Below are positions 1 through 8,643 of a stretch of DNA of 25,675 nt, one piece after another (position 1 is the stretch's first letter; every line of letters starts with the position of its first letter). The translations under genes were made by a program, and so were the position numbers. The notes under the pieces were generated by a model. The model was not told the origin of the DNA. It saw only the letters and a program-made list of their open reading frames with translations, and made no database searches. Source of the DNA: an uncultured Acidobacteriota bacterium (lineage in GTDB: Bacteria > Acidobacteriota > Terriglobia > Terriglobales > CAINCZ01); contig CAINCZ010000010.1 in the NCBI GenBank assembly GCA_903847195.1, positions 1-25,675 of the forward strand, written 5' to 3'.

Positions 1-129
<129 letters not shown>

Positions 130-155
130 ACGTCTTAGTTGAGGTTGATGATCGC

Positions 156-1373
156 TCATGCGCATTGCTCTGGGAAGCGAGCTTCCCAGAGCAATGCGAA
201 CCGGTTGAGCGCCTCACGCCAGCCTTGGACGGCATTCCATTTCCGGGCCAGATTGCGAAGCGCCAGGTACATCACTTTCAAAGCCGCCTCTTCGCTGGGA
301 AAGGCGCCCCGCGTCTTGATCGCCTTGCGCAGGCTCATGTTCAGCGATTCGATGGCGTTGGTGGTGTAAACGATTTTCCTGATCTCAGCCGGGAACTGGA
401 AGAACGGGATCACCCCCTGCCAGTTCCGCCGCCACAACGCGGCGATCGTCGGATACTTGCCGTCCCACTTCGCGGCGAACTCCGCCAGTTGCCGCTCCGC
501 CTCTTCCAGGGTCGCCGCCCGGTAGATCGACTTCAGGTCATGCGCTACCTGCTTGCGCTCTTTCCAGTTCACATAGTTCAGGCTGGCTCGCACCATATGC
601 ACGATGCACAACTGCACCGTCGTCTGGGGATACACCGTCTCAATCGCCTGCGGAAAGCCCTTCAGCCCGTCCACGCAGGCGATGAAGATGTCCTTCAGCC
701 CGCGGTTCTGCAGCTCGGTCAGTACCTGCAGCCAGAACTTCGCACCCTCGTTGGCCGACGTCCACAGCCCCAGCACTTCCTTGTGGCCCGCCATGGTCAC
801 CCCGATGGCCACATACACGGCCCGGTTCTCCACCCGCCCGTCGCAGCGCATCTTCACCATCAGCGCATCCAGATAGACGATCGGATAGACCTCATCCAGC
901 GGCCGCGACTGCCATGCCTTGACCTCTTCGATCACCGCATCGGTCACGTTGGAGATCAGCGCCGGCGACACCTCTACCTGATAAATCTCTTCCAGGTGCC
1001 CCTGAATCTCCCGCGTCGTCATGCCCCGCGCATACAGCGACAGGATCTTGTCGTCGAAGCCGGCAAAACGCGTCGTGCCCTTGGGAACCAGCTTCGGCTC
1101 GAAGCTCGCCTCCCGGTCGCGTGGTATGGCTATCTCCACCGTGCCGAAGTCGCCTTTTAAGCGCTTGCGGCTCTCACCGTTGCGGCTGTTGCCGCTGTTG
1201 TTCCCCGCCGGAGAATGCTTCTCATAGCCCAGATGCGTGGTTAGCTCCGCTTGCAGCGCCCGCTCCACCAGCGCCTTGGTCAGCTGCTTCAGCAGCCCGT
1301 TCTCCCCTATGATGTCCTCTGGCTTCTCATAGTCCGCCAGCAGCTCATCGATCACTTTCGGGTCAATCGCCAT
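156..1373 (-). CDS. IS256-family transposase (mutator type, DDE)
   Basis: 405 residues, the normal full length for IS256/mutator transposases, with no internal stop or frameshift, so it is probably active or recently so. It starts MAIDPKVIDELLADYEKPED. DDE catalytic residues are visible at Asp169 (VYLDAL), Asp235 (ACVDGLKGF) and Glu342 (TTNAIESLN). The family C/H signature CIVHMVR is at 256-262. The enzyme cuts and joins the IS ends. The ATG lies about 50 bp inside the right terminal repeat. The last 13 codons and the bases before them form one arm and loop of an unusually long perfect hairpin (161-198). A long antisense frame over this gene is a shadow. Confidence 0.95.
   Translation of the reverse strand: MAIDPKVIDELLADYEKPEDIIGENGLLKQLTKALVERALQAELTTHLGYEKHSPAGNNSGNSRNGESRKRLKGDFGTVEIAIPRDREASFEPKLVPKGTTRFAGFDDKILSLYARGMTTREIQGHLEEIYQVEVSPALISNVTDAVIEEVKAWQSRPLDEVYPIVYLDALMVKMRCDGRVENRAVYVAIGVTMAGHKEVLGLWTSANEGAKFWLQVLTELQNRGLKDIFIACVDGLKGFPQAIETVYPQTTVQLCIVHMVRASLNYVNWKERKQVAHDLKSIYRAATLEEAERQLAEFAAKWDGKYPTIAALWRRNWQGVIPFFQFPAEIRKIVYTTNAIESLNMSLRKAIKTRGAFPSEEAALKVMYLALRNLARKWNAVQGWREALNRFALLWEARFPEQCA
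161..198. repeat. 18-bp perfect hairpin at the 3' end of the transposase gene
   Basis: Arms at 161-178 and 181-198 are exact reverse complements separated by only 2 nt (GA). The transposase stop codon (156-158) lies just beyond it. The hairpin therefore encodes the C-terminal LLWEARFPEQCA of the transposase. No U-run follows it on the minus strand, so it is not a standard intrinsic terminator. It may block read-through, stabilise mRNA or form a cruciform. Directly visible; function unknown. Confidence 0.85.
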
Positions 1374-1451
1374 ACGATCTCCATGTTCTTATAGGGAAGA
1401 TCGTTTACACAAAAAGAATTACACCCTCCTAACATTGTCTCCGTAGCGACG

Positions 1452-1484
1452 GGCCGCACTTTCCAGGGCGGCCTTTTCCTTTTT
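1452..1484 (+). terminator. Intrinsic terminator, plus strand, orphaned next to the IS
   Basis: Stem GGCCGC (1452-1457) pairs with GCGGCC (1468-1473) around a 10-nt loop and is followed by TTTTCCTTTTT. It would end plus-strand transcription, but the only plus-strand gene upstream is the broken hsdM remnant. It may be the left-over terminator of the deleted operon. The rest of 1429-1586 shows nothing else recognisable. Confidence 0.6.
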
Positions 1485-1586
1485 CAGACCCTAAGGCAAC
1501 TCCCCGCCCTGAACTTCCACCCGCCGAGAACATCTCCTGCCTGCACAGCGAATCCTGCGCTCTGCCGTCACGGCCTCGTCCGTCCA

Positions 1587-2945
1587 CTACCGCAGCAAGC
1601 GGTGTTTGAACCTGCGTTCACCAGAAGCGTAGCTGGCGACCGTGTGCCCATTCCCCCGCAGCAGGTACTTGTAGGTCGTCAGGCCTTCGAGACCCACGGG
1701 ACCCCGGGCGTGCGTCTTTCCGGTGGCGATGCCGAGTTCGGCTCCGAGCCCATACCGGAAGCCGTCGGAAAAGCGGGTTGAAGCGTTGTGATAAACACCG
1801 GCGGCATCGACGCGTGCCAGAAACTCTGCGGCAGCAGCGGCATCCTCGGTCACGATTGAGTCCGTATGCCTGGAGCCCCAGCGGTTGACGTGATTGATGG
1901 CCGCATCGAGCGAATCGACGATGCGAATGGCGACAATGAGGTCGGAGTACTCGGTACTCCAGTCTTCTTCGCTCGCCGCGCCAAGGCGCTGATCGGCGGC
2001 AGGGGCAAAACGCGCGTCGGCGAGAGTCTTGAGCGTAAGCGGGCAGCCGCGCACTTCAACCCCGGCGCCGAGCAACTTCCCCACCAGTTCAGGCAGCAGC
2101 GAGCAGGCGATATCGGCGTGGACCAGTAAAGTCTCGACGGCGTTGCAGGCGGCCGGATACTGGACCTTGGAATCGAGCGCGATGGCGACGGCCTTGGCCG
2201 GGTCGGCGGCGCGGTCAAAATAGACGTGGCAGATGCCTTCACCGTGGCCGAGCACGGGAATGCGGCTGTGCGCCATGATGTAACGCACAAACGCATTGGA
2301 GCCCCGTGGAACCACGAGGTCGATTAGGTCGTCGAGCTTCAAAAGCTCATTTACGTCTTCACGCGTATGCAACAGCGTGGCTGACTCCACGGGGACCTCG
2401 GGAAAGGCCGCCAGCGCTTCGCGCCAGACCGCTTCCAGCACGGTGTTGGTGTGTTCCGCCTCGGAGCCTCCCTTGAGCAGCACGGCGTTGCCGGAGCGCA
2501 GCGCGAGCGACGCAATCTGGGGCAGCACTTCGGGCCGCGCCTCAAAGATGACGGCGAACAGTCCCAGCGGGCACGAAATCTTGTGCAGCGTCAGGTCGTC
2601 GTCGAGCGCGGTGACGGACAGTTCGCGGTTCAGCGGATCGGGCAACTGTGCCACGCCGCGCACGTGCGCAGCCATGTCGGCTACGCCCCGCTCGCTGGTC
2701 TGCAGGCGTTTGAAGAGCGCACGAGACATGCGACCGGCTTCGACCTCGGGGCGGGCAGCGGCGCAGTCGAGGGCGTTGGCGGCCAGGATGTCGGCAGCCC
2801 GCCGCTCGATGTTGTCGGCCGCGGCGAGCAGGGCGCGACGGCGTTGCTCGTCGGTCAGATTGGCCAGGCGTAGAGCGGCTTGGCGGGCGCGACGGGCCTG
2901 TTCAGGAACAGTAATGGCTGCGGCGGACTTAGCTTCGGTCGTCAT
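1587..2945 (-). CDS. proA: Gamma-glutamyl phosphate reductase (glutamate-5-semialdehyde dehydrogenase)
   Basis: Second step of proline synthesis: NADPH-dependent reduction of L-glutamyl-5-phosphate to glutamate-5-semialdehyde, in the cytoplasm. ProA hallmarks are the nucleotide-binding stretch GLFAVIFEARPEVLPQIA with the following LLKGGSEA, the catalytic Cys in QYPAACNAVETLLVH (about residue 267 from this start), and C-terminal GPVGLEGLTTYKYLLRGNG. I chose the ATG at 2945 because GAG (SD-like) lies 7 nt upstream. In-frame ATGs at 2951 and 2966 are alternatives. From 2945 it has 452 residues, longer than the roughly 415-430 usual, with a slightly extended N-terminus and a C-terminal tail of about 15 residues. 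It overlaps the end of proB by about 17 nt, implying translational coupling. No terminator is seen downstream on its strand before the IS. Confidence 0.95.
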   Translation of the reverse strand: MTTEAKSAAAITVPEQARRARQAALRLANLTDEQRRRALLAAADNIERRAADILAANALDCAAARPEVEAGRMSRALFKRLQTSERGVADMAAHVRGVAQLPDPLNRELSVTALDDDLTLHKISCPLGLFAVIFEARPEVLPQIASLALRSGNAVLLKGGSEAEHTNTVLEAVWREALAAFPEVPVESATLLHTREDVNELLKLDDLIDLVVPRGSNAFVRYIMAHSRIPVLGHGEGICHVYFDRAADPAKAVAIALDSKVQYPAACNAVETLLVHADIACSLLPELVGKLLGAGVEVRGCPLTLKTLADARFAPAADQRLGAASEEDWSTEYSDLIVAIRIVDSLDAAINHVNRWGSRHTDSIVTEDAAAAAEFLARVDAAGVYHNASTRFSDGFRYGLGAELGIATGKTHARGPVGLEGLTTYKYLLRGNGHTVASYASGERRFKHRLLR

Positions 2946-4116
2946 GGTCATTCTCGAAAAGCACAATGTTGTTGCGGGTCACCAGCACGGACGCCTTGGC
3001 GGCACTCGATACCCCTGCGTCGGCGGCCTGCGGCAATTCCTCGCTGCCCTGGTTGGCAATACCGCGCGCAAACTCCCGGCCGTCAGGCCCGGCAATGGCA
3101 ATCACGTCACTGGCGCGGAAACTGCGCTCAATGCGGACTACGCCCGACCAGAGCAGGCTGGCCTTGCGCTGCGTAAGCGCCTCGCGGGCGCCTTCGTTGA
3201 CGAACACCAGTCCGCGCACATCGGCGGCAAAGGCAATCCAGCGGCGCTTCCCTGCCATGCGCGAGCTGGCGGGGAAAAATACCGTGCCCACCGCATCCCC
3301 GCGAAAGATGGCATCGAGGATGGCGGGGCGCGTTCCGTCGGCGATGATGACGATGGCGCCGGCGCAGGTGGCAATCTCGGCGGCCTCGAGCTTGGTCAGC
3401 ATGCCGCCGCGTCCGCCCTGCGAAGGTCCGGTGGCAAGCGCCTTGATCTCGTCATTGATCTCGCTGACGTAAGGAATGCGCGAGCGCGACGAGTCCTGCA
3501 TGCGCAGCAGTCCGGAGACGTTGGAGAGCAGAATAAGCGCGTTGGCGTCAACCTTGCTCGCAACCAGCGCGGCCAGCCGGTCATTGTCGCTGAAAATGCG
3601 TGTCTTGGTTCCCTGCCGAACGGATTCAAGCTCAGCCGTGGAAACAGTGTCGTTTTCGTTGACGATCGGGACGACCCCGAGCTTCAGCAACTTCTCGACG
3701 GTGCGCCGCAGATTGGACGAGCGGCCGCGCGCCATGAAGTCGTCTTCGGTGAGCAGAACCTGCGCGATGGGTACGCCCAGCGGGCTGAACAGTTGTTCAT
3801 ACGAGTGCATGAGCAGCGACTGCCCGACGGCGGCGCAGGCCTGCTTGGTCACGACGTCGTCGGTGCGCGTGCGGTGCAGGCCGAGCCGGCTGCGTCCCAG
3901 GCCAACCGCTCCCGAGGAGACGACGACAACCTGCACGCCAGCCGTCTGCAAACGGGCCACACAAGCCGCCAGCGGCTCCAGACGTTCGAGCGAGAGATGC
4001 CCGTCAGCACCGGAGACCACGTTGGTACCAAGCTTGATGACGATGCGGCGTGCCGACTGCAGGCGGCGCATGCGTTCCTGGTGATATTTCAGAGCGCTGG
4101 AATCGGCTGAAGTCAT
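2929..4116 (-). CDS. proB: Glutamate 5-kinase with C-terminal PUA domain
   Basis: First and feedback-controlled step of proline synthesis: ATP-dependent phosphorylation of L-glutamate. 395 residues. The amino-acid-kinase core starts at RRIVIKLGTNVVSG, with VVVVSSGAVGLGR, PIVNENDTVST, FSDNDRLAALVA and GRGGMLTKLEAAEIA all visible. The region after about residue 300 (KRRWIAFA onward) matches the PUA domain found in most bacterial ProB proteins. The start ATG at 4116 has an AGAAG SD-like sequence about 7 nt upstream. The gene precedes and overlaps proA on the minus strand, the usual proBA operon. The 229-bp gap up to the divergent gene at 4346 must hold its promoter; a GATAAT hexamer is present there but I see no convincing -35, so I do not call it. 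Confidence 0.96.
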   Translation of the reverse strand: MTSADSSALKYHQERMRRLQSARRIVIKLGTNVVSGADGHLSLERLEPLAACVARLQTAGVQVVVVSSGAVGLGRSRLGLHRTRTDDVVTKQACAAVGQSLLMHSYEQLFSPLGVPIAQVLLTEDDFMARGRSSNLRRTVEKLLKLGVVPIVNENDTVSTAELESVRQGTKTRIFSDNDRLAALVASKVDANALILLSNVSGLLRMQDSSRSRIPYVSEINDEIKALATGPSQGGRGGMLTKLEAAEIATCAGAIVIIADGTRPAILDAIFRGDAVGTVFFPASSRMAGKRRWIAFAADVRGLVFVNEGAREALTQRKASLLWSGVVRIERSFRASDVIAIAGPDGREFARGIANQGSEELPQAADAGVSSAAKASVLVTRNNIVLFENDHDDRS

Positions 4117-4345
4117 TGATTCTTCTGGATACTAGGTGGCATTATCGTAACACACTCAAGTAGCCATGGCTGGCCGTGGCCCAGGGCGCTGAATTACTAT
4201 TGAGTGACAGCGAAAAAAGTTGTCGGCCCCGGGCTGAACTAGAAACCCGAACCTACCTACAATCATCCAAGGGCAGTTACAGGCATTCGCAAACGGGTGG
4301 AGCAACTTCACCCAGAGGCTGGGGTTCCAGCGAAAGGAGGCAGCG

Positions 4346-5047
4346 ATGGTGATTGCGACGGTCGCATGGTATGCATTAGCCGTGTCACCATGGGTTCGCC
4401 TTCTGCGGCACTGGGGCGGAATCGGCCTTCTGGCTATCGGGGTACTCGGCACGGTAGTGCCGCTGCCGTGCGGACTTGAACTGGCAACGGTCATCCTGGC
4501 CGCGCGGCATCGCGACCTGTGGTGGTATTACGGGCTGATGGCGACGGCGGGAAGTTGCCTGAGCGGAACGGTTTTCTATTACCTCGGCTGGAGCGGCGGA
4601 ACGCAGCTGCTGAAACGGCGGATTTCCGCCAAGCAGGCTGCGGCGTGGATGACGCGCCTCCAGACCTGGGGATTCGGCGTTGTGGTGTTGAGCGGAATTG
4701 TTCCACCGCCGCTGCCGACCGCCCCGATGCTGATCGCGGCGGGCGCGGTGCGCTATCCCCGAGAGCGCTTTGCGGCGGCGCTCGTGCTGGGTCGCTTTAT
4801 TCGCTTCATGGTTCTGGCCCTTGCCGGGTACGTTTATCGGCGGCGAGCGGTAGCGATGGTCAACCGTATGATCCTGCCGCTGATCGTGGTAACAATCGTG
4901 GGATTTGCGATCTACGCATTCATCGTGTGGTGGAACGTGCGCAAGGAGGCTGCCGCCAACGAGGCGACCGGCGAAGTAATCCCCGCGTTGAACACCGATG
5001 CGGTCGCGGAGCCGGTCATGAGTCTCTCGCAAGGAACCGCCGTATAA
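4346..5047 (+). CDS. DedA/VTT (SNARE-associated Golgi)-type inner-membrane protein
   Basis: 233 residues, preceded by a strong AAAGGAGG ribosome site 5-6 nt before the ATG. Hydrophobic segments lie at about 20-50, 60-80, 108-135, 145-165 and 175-197. The pattern VVPLPCGLELATV followed by IVPPPLPTAPMLIAAGAV and GRFIRFM resembles the VTT/DedA family, with reentrant Pro-rich loops in each half and a conserved basic residue in the last part. DedA proteins are linked to undecaprenyl-phosphate or lipid translocation and membrane homeostasis; which lipid this one handles cannot be told. The soluble C-terminal tail of about 30 residues is unremarkable. It is monocistronic, with a hairpin terminator 25 nt after the stop. 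A family assignment is reasonable; the specific function is unknown. Confidence 0.7.
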   Translation: MVIATVAWYALAVSPWVRLLRHWGGIGLLAIGVLGTVVPLPCGLELATVILAARHRDLWWYYGLMATAGSCLSGTVFYYLGWSGGTQLLKRRISAKQAAAWMTRLQTWGFGVVVLSGIVPPPLPTAPMLIAAGAVRYPRERFAAALVLGRFIRFMVLALAGYVYRRRAVAMVNRMILPLIVVTIVGFAIYAFIVWWNVRKEAAANEATGEVIPALNTDAVAEPVMSLSQGTAV

Positions 5048-5071
5048 AAAGTGATCTGTCGGATTGCAGAG

Positions 5072-5098
5072 AGGCGCGGCATCTGGACCGCGCCTTTT
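5072..5098 (+). terminator. Intrinsic terminator after the DedA-type gene
   Basis: Perfect 8-bp stem AGGCGCGG (5072-5079) / CCGCGCCT (5088-5095) with an 8-nt loop, followed by TTTT. It is located 24 nt after the stop codon of the upstream gene. Confidence 0.8.
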
Positions 5099-5180
5099 CA
5101 TATAGGATATTCAGCATATTGGCGACGGGCGGTGGAGTCCTGGCCCTTACTCAATCCTCGTTCGCAAAGGATGGACGACA

Positions 5181-6065
5181 GTGGAGAGAAAAAAGGCTTC
5201 CGAGTTTCCGCAGGAGTTGATGAACGACTTCAACCTGTACGCGCACGGCGAACTGAACCGGCGCCAGTTCCTCGAGCGCGCGCAGAAGTTCGCCATAGGC
5301 GGCGTGACGGCGCTGGCGCTGTGGGAGAGCCTGCGCCACAACTATGCATGGGCACAGCAGATCCCGAAAGACGACAAACGGATCAAGGCCCGCTACGAAA
5401 CGGTGCCGTCGCCGCAGGGAAACAAGTCGATCCGCGGGTATTACGCGAAGCCTGCGAAGGACGGCAAGTTTCCGGCTGTGCTCGTCATCCATGAGAACCG
5501 TGGCCTGAATCCCTATATCGAAGACGTGACGCGGCGGTTGGCGACCGAGGGCTATCTGGCCTATGCGCCGGATGGACTGACGACCGTGGGCGGGTATCCC
5601 GGCGACGAAGAAAAGGCGGTTGAGATCTTCAAGACCGTCGATGCCGCCAAAATGTTCGAGGACTTTGTGGCGGCGGCGGAGTGGCTGCGTTCGCGCCCGG
5701 AGTGCACGGGCAAGATCGGCGCGGTGGGCTTCTGCTTCGGCGGTTCGACGGTGAACAAACTCGCGGTGCGCCTGCCATACCTGAATGCGGCGGTTGCGTT
5801 CTATGGCGGTCAGCCCGCTGCCGAGGATGCGGCAAAGATCAAGGCACCGATCATGCTTCACTACGCGGGCCTCGATACGCGCATCAATGCCGGCTGGCCT
5901 GCGTGGGAGCAGGCGTTGAAGGCCAGTCACGTGACCTACACGGCGTATATGTACGACGGAACCAACCACGGGTTCCACAACGACACCACTCCCCGATACG
6001 ACGAGAAGGCTGCGAAGCTGGCGTGGGCACGAACGCTGGAGTTCTTCGTAAAATACTTGAAGTAA
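5181..6065 (+). CDS. Tat-exported dienelactone hydrolase family protein
   Basis: 294 residues, alpha/beta-hydrolase fold. The N-terminus has a twin-arginine motif (LNRRQFL, Arg27-Arg28) followed by a hydrophobic stretch FAIGGVTALALW and NYAWAQQ, indicating export by the Tat pathway with cleavage or anchoring near residue 58. A dienelactone-hydrolase triad is visible: nucleophile Cys185 in GFCFGG, Asp232 (GLDTRI) and His263 (TNHGF); Glu105 in HENRG corresponds to the Glu that positions the Cys in DLH. Family members hydrolyse lactones or carboxyl esters; the true substrate is unknown. The start used is GTG, with AAAGGA about 10 nt upstream. An ATG at 5220 (residue 14) is possible, but its SD spacing is short, and either choice keeps the Tat motif. 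It is a single gene between two hairpins. Confidence 0.9.
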   Translation: MERKKASEFPQELMNDFNLYAHGELNRRQFLERAQKFAIGGVTALALWESLRHNYAWAQQIPKDDKRIKARYETVPSPQGNKSIRGYYAKPAKDGKFPAVLVIHENRGLNPYIEDVTRRLATEGYLAYAPDGLTTVGGYPGDEEKAVEIFKTVDAAKMFEDFVAAAEWLRSRPECTGKIGAVGFCFGGSTVNKLAVRLPYLNAAVAFYGGQPAAEDAAKIKAPIMLHYAGLDTRINAGWPAWEQALKASHVTYTAYMYDGTNHGFHNDTTPRYDEKAAKLAWARTLEFFVKYLK

Positions 6066-6121
6066 ATCCCGTCGAGCCGGGTACTGCCAAAAAGCAAAAG
6101 AGCAGAGGAAGCATTGAAAAG

Positions 6122-6147
6122 AGGCTGCCGAAATTTCCGGCAGCCTT
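6122..6147. terminator. Bidirectional terminator between the hydrolase and porin genes
   Basis: Perfect 9-bp stem AGGCTGCCG (6122-6130) / CGGCAGCCT (6138-6146) with a 7-nt loop. On the minus strand it is followed by TCTTTTC, so it best serves the convergent porin gene. On the plus strand the T-tract is weak (TTCTG), but it also lies 57 nt after the hydrolase stop. The remainder of 6148-6285 shows nothing recognisable. Confidence 0.75.
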
Positions 6148-6285
6148 CTGTAATTGGAAGCTAGTTGAGGTTGGAGCTCAAATGGAGTCTGCTGTTGCTC
6201 GGCAACTCCACGCTCCTTTGATGCTCAAAGATCCGCTGGCGCTCCAGCATTCCGTTCCAACACCAGCCGGGCTAAGGCTTCCGGG

Positions 6286-8112
6286 TTACGGCAGGAAAAA
6301 CCGAAACGCCGTGAAGCCGATATTTTCCACGCCCTTCGGCGCGCCGCCGATTCCCCGCCAGGTGCGTCGCTCGATGTACTCATACTGCGTGCCCCACTGG
6401 AAGGTGCCGTAAGGGCCCTTGTAAAGGCGATACCAGAGTCCGCTGGTGGCCTCCCAGATATTGCGGTTCTGCGCGCCGCAAGTGCCGCTGGTGATGAAGT
6501 CGAGTCCGCACTGGCTGTTGTTGATCGCAATGGGCGAACCCCAGCCAACCCCCTTGCCGGCCGCATCGACGTAAGCGGTGCGATGGTAGTACTCGGCGCC
6601 GCCATAGAAGAAGATGTCGAGCTTCGGCGTGGGGTGAAACTCCAGGCCGCCCATCAGGTGTTCGGCGCGAATGGGAACGATCTTGCCGTCAGGACGAACG
6701 GTGACGTCCGGCCCAATGCCGGCGCCATAGCGCCCGATGCCGCGGCCCCATAGACCCTCGGCAATGAAATCGACCTTCTTGGCAACGATGGGCAGAATTG
6801 CCGCCGCACCGATGCCGCCGCCGAAGCTGGTCTTGGTAACCCCGGTCTGCCCGGCCGCGGGAGCGTTGACGGCGCCAACGCGATCGCGGAAGACGCGCCC
6901 GAGAGCCTTGATTTCGTAGTGTCCCCATCCGGGCTCATAGGCGATCTTGGCGAGCAGATCGGGCGCCATGTTGGTGGAGACGCCGTTGGTCAACGTAGCC
7001 GCACCAGGATTGCACACGCTTCCGGCCGGGGCCGAAGCCGGCACCGTGCAGGGCACCGCGCCGCTGTTGGGCAACAGGAATGCACCCGCGTTGGTGAGCG
7101 CGTTGCTGCTGGTATTGAAGCCGAACAACGGAGAAGGCGCGCCCGTAAGGGCCGCAGTGGTCTCCGAGTTGGCCACTTCACCGGCCACCCACCAGCGATT
7201 GTTGTAGTTCTTGGTTACCCGCACGACCGTCTGTCGAACATAGTCGTAACCGACCACATAAGCCGCTTCGACCGTGCTGGGAATGTACTCAGACCGCGGA
7301 GCAATGCCCTTGCGATTGGTGGTGAGGAGGCTCCAGACCTGACCGGCAGTCAGGCTGATGCCGTTCTTGAACTCCGCCTGCGCGTAAGCCTGGCGCAGCC
7401 GCGGCGTGAAGCTGTTCGTCTCAACCTGGTTGGCCGTGGGAGCAGCGCCAAGGAAGTCGATTTCGAAGTAACCCGTCAACTTCGTGTCGCCGGCCTTGCT
7501 CTCGAACAGCGCCGTGGCACGCGAGGTACGCGAGGTGGCGCGGAATTCCGTCAGGTGCGAATTGGCGCCGCCGAACGGTACGAGGTCAAAGCGCGAGGCT
7601 GCGTCGGCGTTCTGATTGCGCTGCCGCACCACGAAGTCGGCCGTAATGAAACCGCCGGGCGTGAAGTTGATGCCCTTGTACCGGATGGTCAGCGGGCTTT
7701 GCAGCTCCTTCACATCCTTCTGCGCAGCTTGCAGGCTCTGGGTAACGGAGGCTGAACTGCTCTTGAGTTCCACTACGCTGCTATTGAGACTTTGCGCGGC
7801 CTGCTGGGTCGAAGCAGCTTGTTGGGTCACCTGCTGTACGGAGCCCTGCAACTGCTGGTTCTGCTGCTGCAGTTGCTGCACCTGCGTACTGCTCTGCTGC
7901 AGCGACTGCATCAACTGGTTGATCTGTTCCTGCTGCTGCCTGATCTGCTGTTGCTGCTGAGCCAACTGATCGTTGACGGCCTGCAACTGCTCCGCTACGG
8001 AGGGCTTCTTGGCAGCGGCGGGCTTCTTCTTGGGCGACGGCTGTCCCTCCGCGGCAAACAAGCCAGCCGTGAAAACCACAAGTACGAGTATCCCGGCAAG
8101 GAGTCGCTTCAT
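6286..8112 (-). CDS. DcaP-like trimeric outer-membrane porin with Gln-rich coiled coil
   Basis: 608 residues. Signal peptide 1-21 (MKRLLAGILVLVVFTAGLFA). There is a Lys/Ala linker, then a Gln-rich coiled coil at about 40-140 (repeated QQQ, QQLQQQN and VTQQAASTQQAA patterns), then a beta-barrel from about 145 (SPLTIRYKGINFTPGGFITADFV) to the extreme C-terminus FTAFRFFLP. The barrel shows alternating aromatic strands and Gly/Asn/Thr loops. The layout of signal, periplasmic coiled coil and barrel matches DcaP-type porins, where the coiled coil is thought to trimerise and contact peptidoglycan. The substrate is not predictable. The ATG has GGAGGAAAA about 8 nt upstream. The gene is monocistronic, ended by the 6122-6147 hairpin. 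Confidence 0.8.
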   Translation of the reverse strand: MKRLLAGILVLVVFTAGLFAAEGQPSPKKKPAAAKKPSVAEQLQAVNDQLAQQQQQIRQQQEQINQLMQSLQQSSTQVQQLQQQNQQLQGSVQQVTQQAASTQQAAQSLNSSVVELKSSSASVTQSLQAAQKDVKELQSPLTIRYKGINFTPGGFITADFVVRQRNQNADAASRFDLVPFGGANSHLTEFRATSRTSRATALFESKAGDTKLTGYFEIDFLGAAPTANQVETNSFTPRLRQAYAQAEFKNGISLTAGQVWSLLTTNRKGIAPRSEYIPSTVEAAYVVGYDYVRQTVVRVTKNYNNRWWVAGEVANSETTAALTGAPSPLFGFNTSSNALTNAGAFLLPNSGAVPCTVPASAPAGSVCNPGAATLTNGVSTNMAPDLLAKIAYEPGWGHYEIKALGRVFRDRVGAVNAPAAGQTGVTKTSFGGGIGAAAILPIVAKKVDFIAEGLWGRGIGRYGAGIGPDVTVRPDGKIVPIRAEHLMGGLEFHPTPKLDIFFYGGAEYYHRTAYVDAAGKGVGWGSPIAINNSQCGLDFITSGTCGAQNRNIWEATSGLWYRLYKGPYGTFQWGTQYEYIERRTWRGIGGAPKGVENIGFTAFRFFLP

Positions 8113-8643
8113 CTGTACTTTTCCTCCGAACCCTGCAGGAGGAACGCCTGGCGTGCGCGGCGATGCGGCGCTGCAGTGCGTCTCCTAGTCGAATGTTGGT
8201 TGCTGGACGGGGAGCCCTGGATGCCAAATTGCTCGCCTAAATTGCATATTTCTAATCAACCCGGCCGATGGTCGCAGGCCGGCAGGCCGGAGCGGTAAAC
8301 CTCTGGCACACAAGAATAGCTCTCCCCGCCCGGCCAAGCGCCGGCACCGCTACCCCTTGCCAATTGGCTTCTGGTATTCCAGTTTTGCTACAGGCCTGCC
8401 TGAGATTCTATCTGCGCGCGATATTTCAAACAACCAATGATTGCGGGCGGTGCGAATGCGGTCAATCACCGGGATTCGGCTTGTAGGACACGCCACGCGC
8501 CGCTGCATTAGGCCGCTTCCAGGTCGCAGGATTGGCCCTACTAAATTATGTAGGACAGAAAAACTTACTCCACCCACCGTTTCTGGAGATAATCGAAGGA
8601 GTGGCAGCAAGCGTGGAATCCAGTGCTGCCCGCTGGGAAACTC
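8113..8643. other. 531-bp divergent intergenic region (porin / SET gene)
   Basis: No convincing coding sequence was found. Open frames here are short or antisense to the SET gene. It must contain promoters for the porin (minus) and the SET gene (plus), but I could not define a consensus pair. The only structure noted is a short inverted repeat CCTAC/GTAGG around TAAATTAT near 8538-8555, too weak to interpret. Confidence 0.5.

Noticed and set aside
2296..4110. 604-aa plus-strand open frame over proBA
   Set aside because: Antisense to proA/proB, Ser/Arg/Ala-rich with no fold signature.
7780..8000. Apparent CAG/CTG-type DNA repeat
   Set aside because: It is the codon pattern of the Gln-rich coiled coil, not an exact repeat array or CRISPR.
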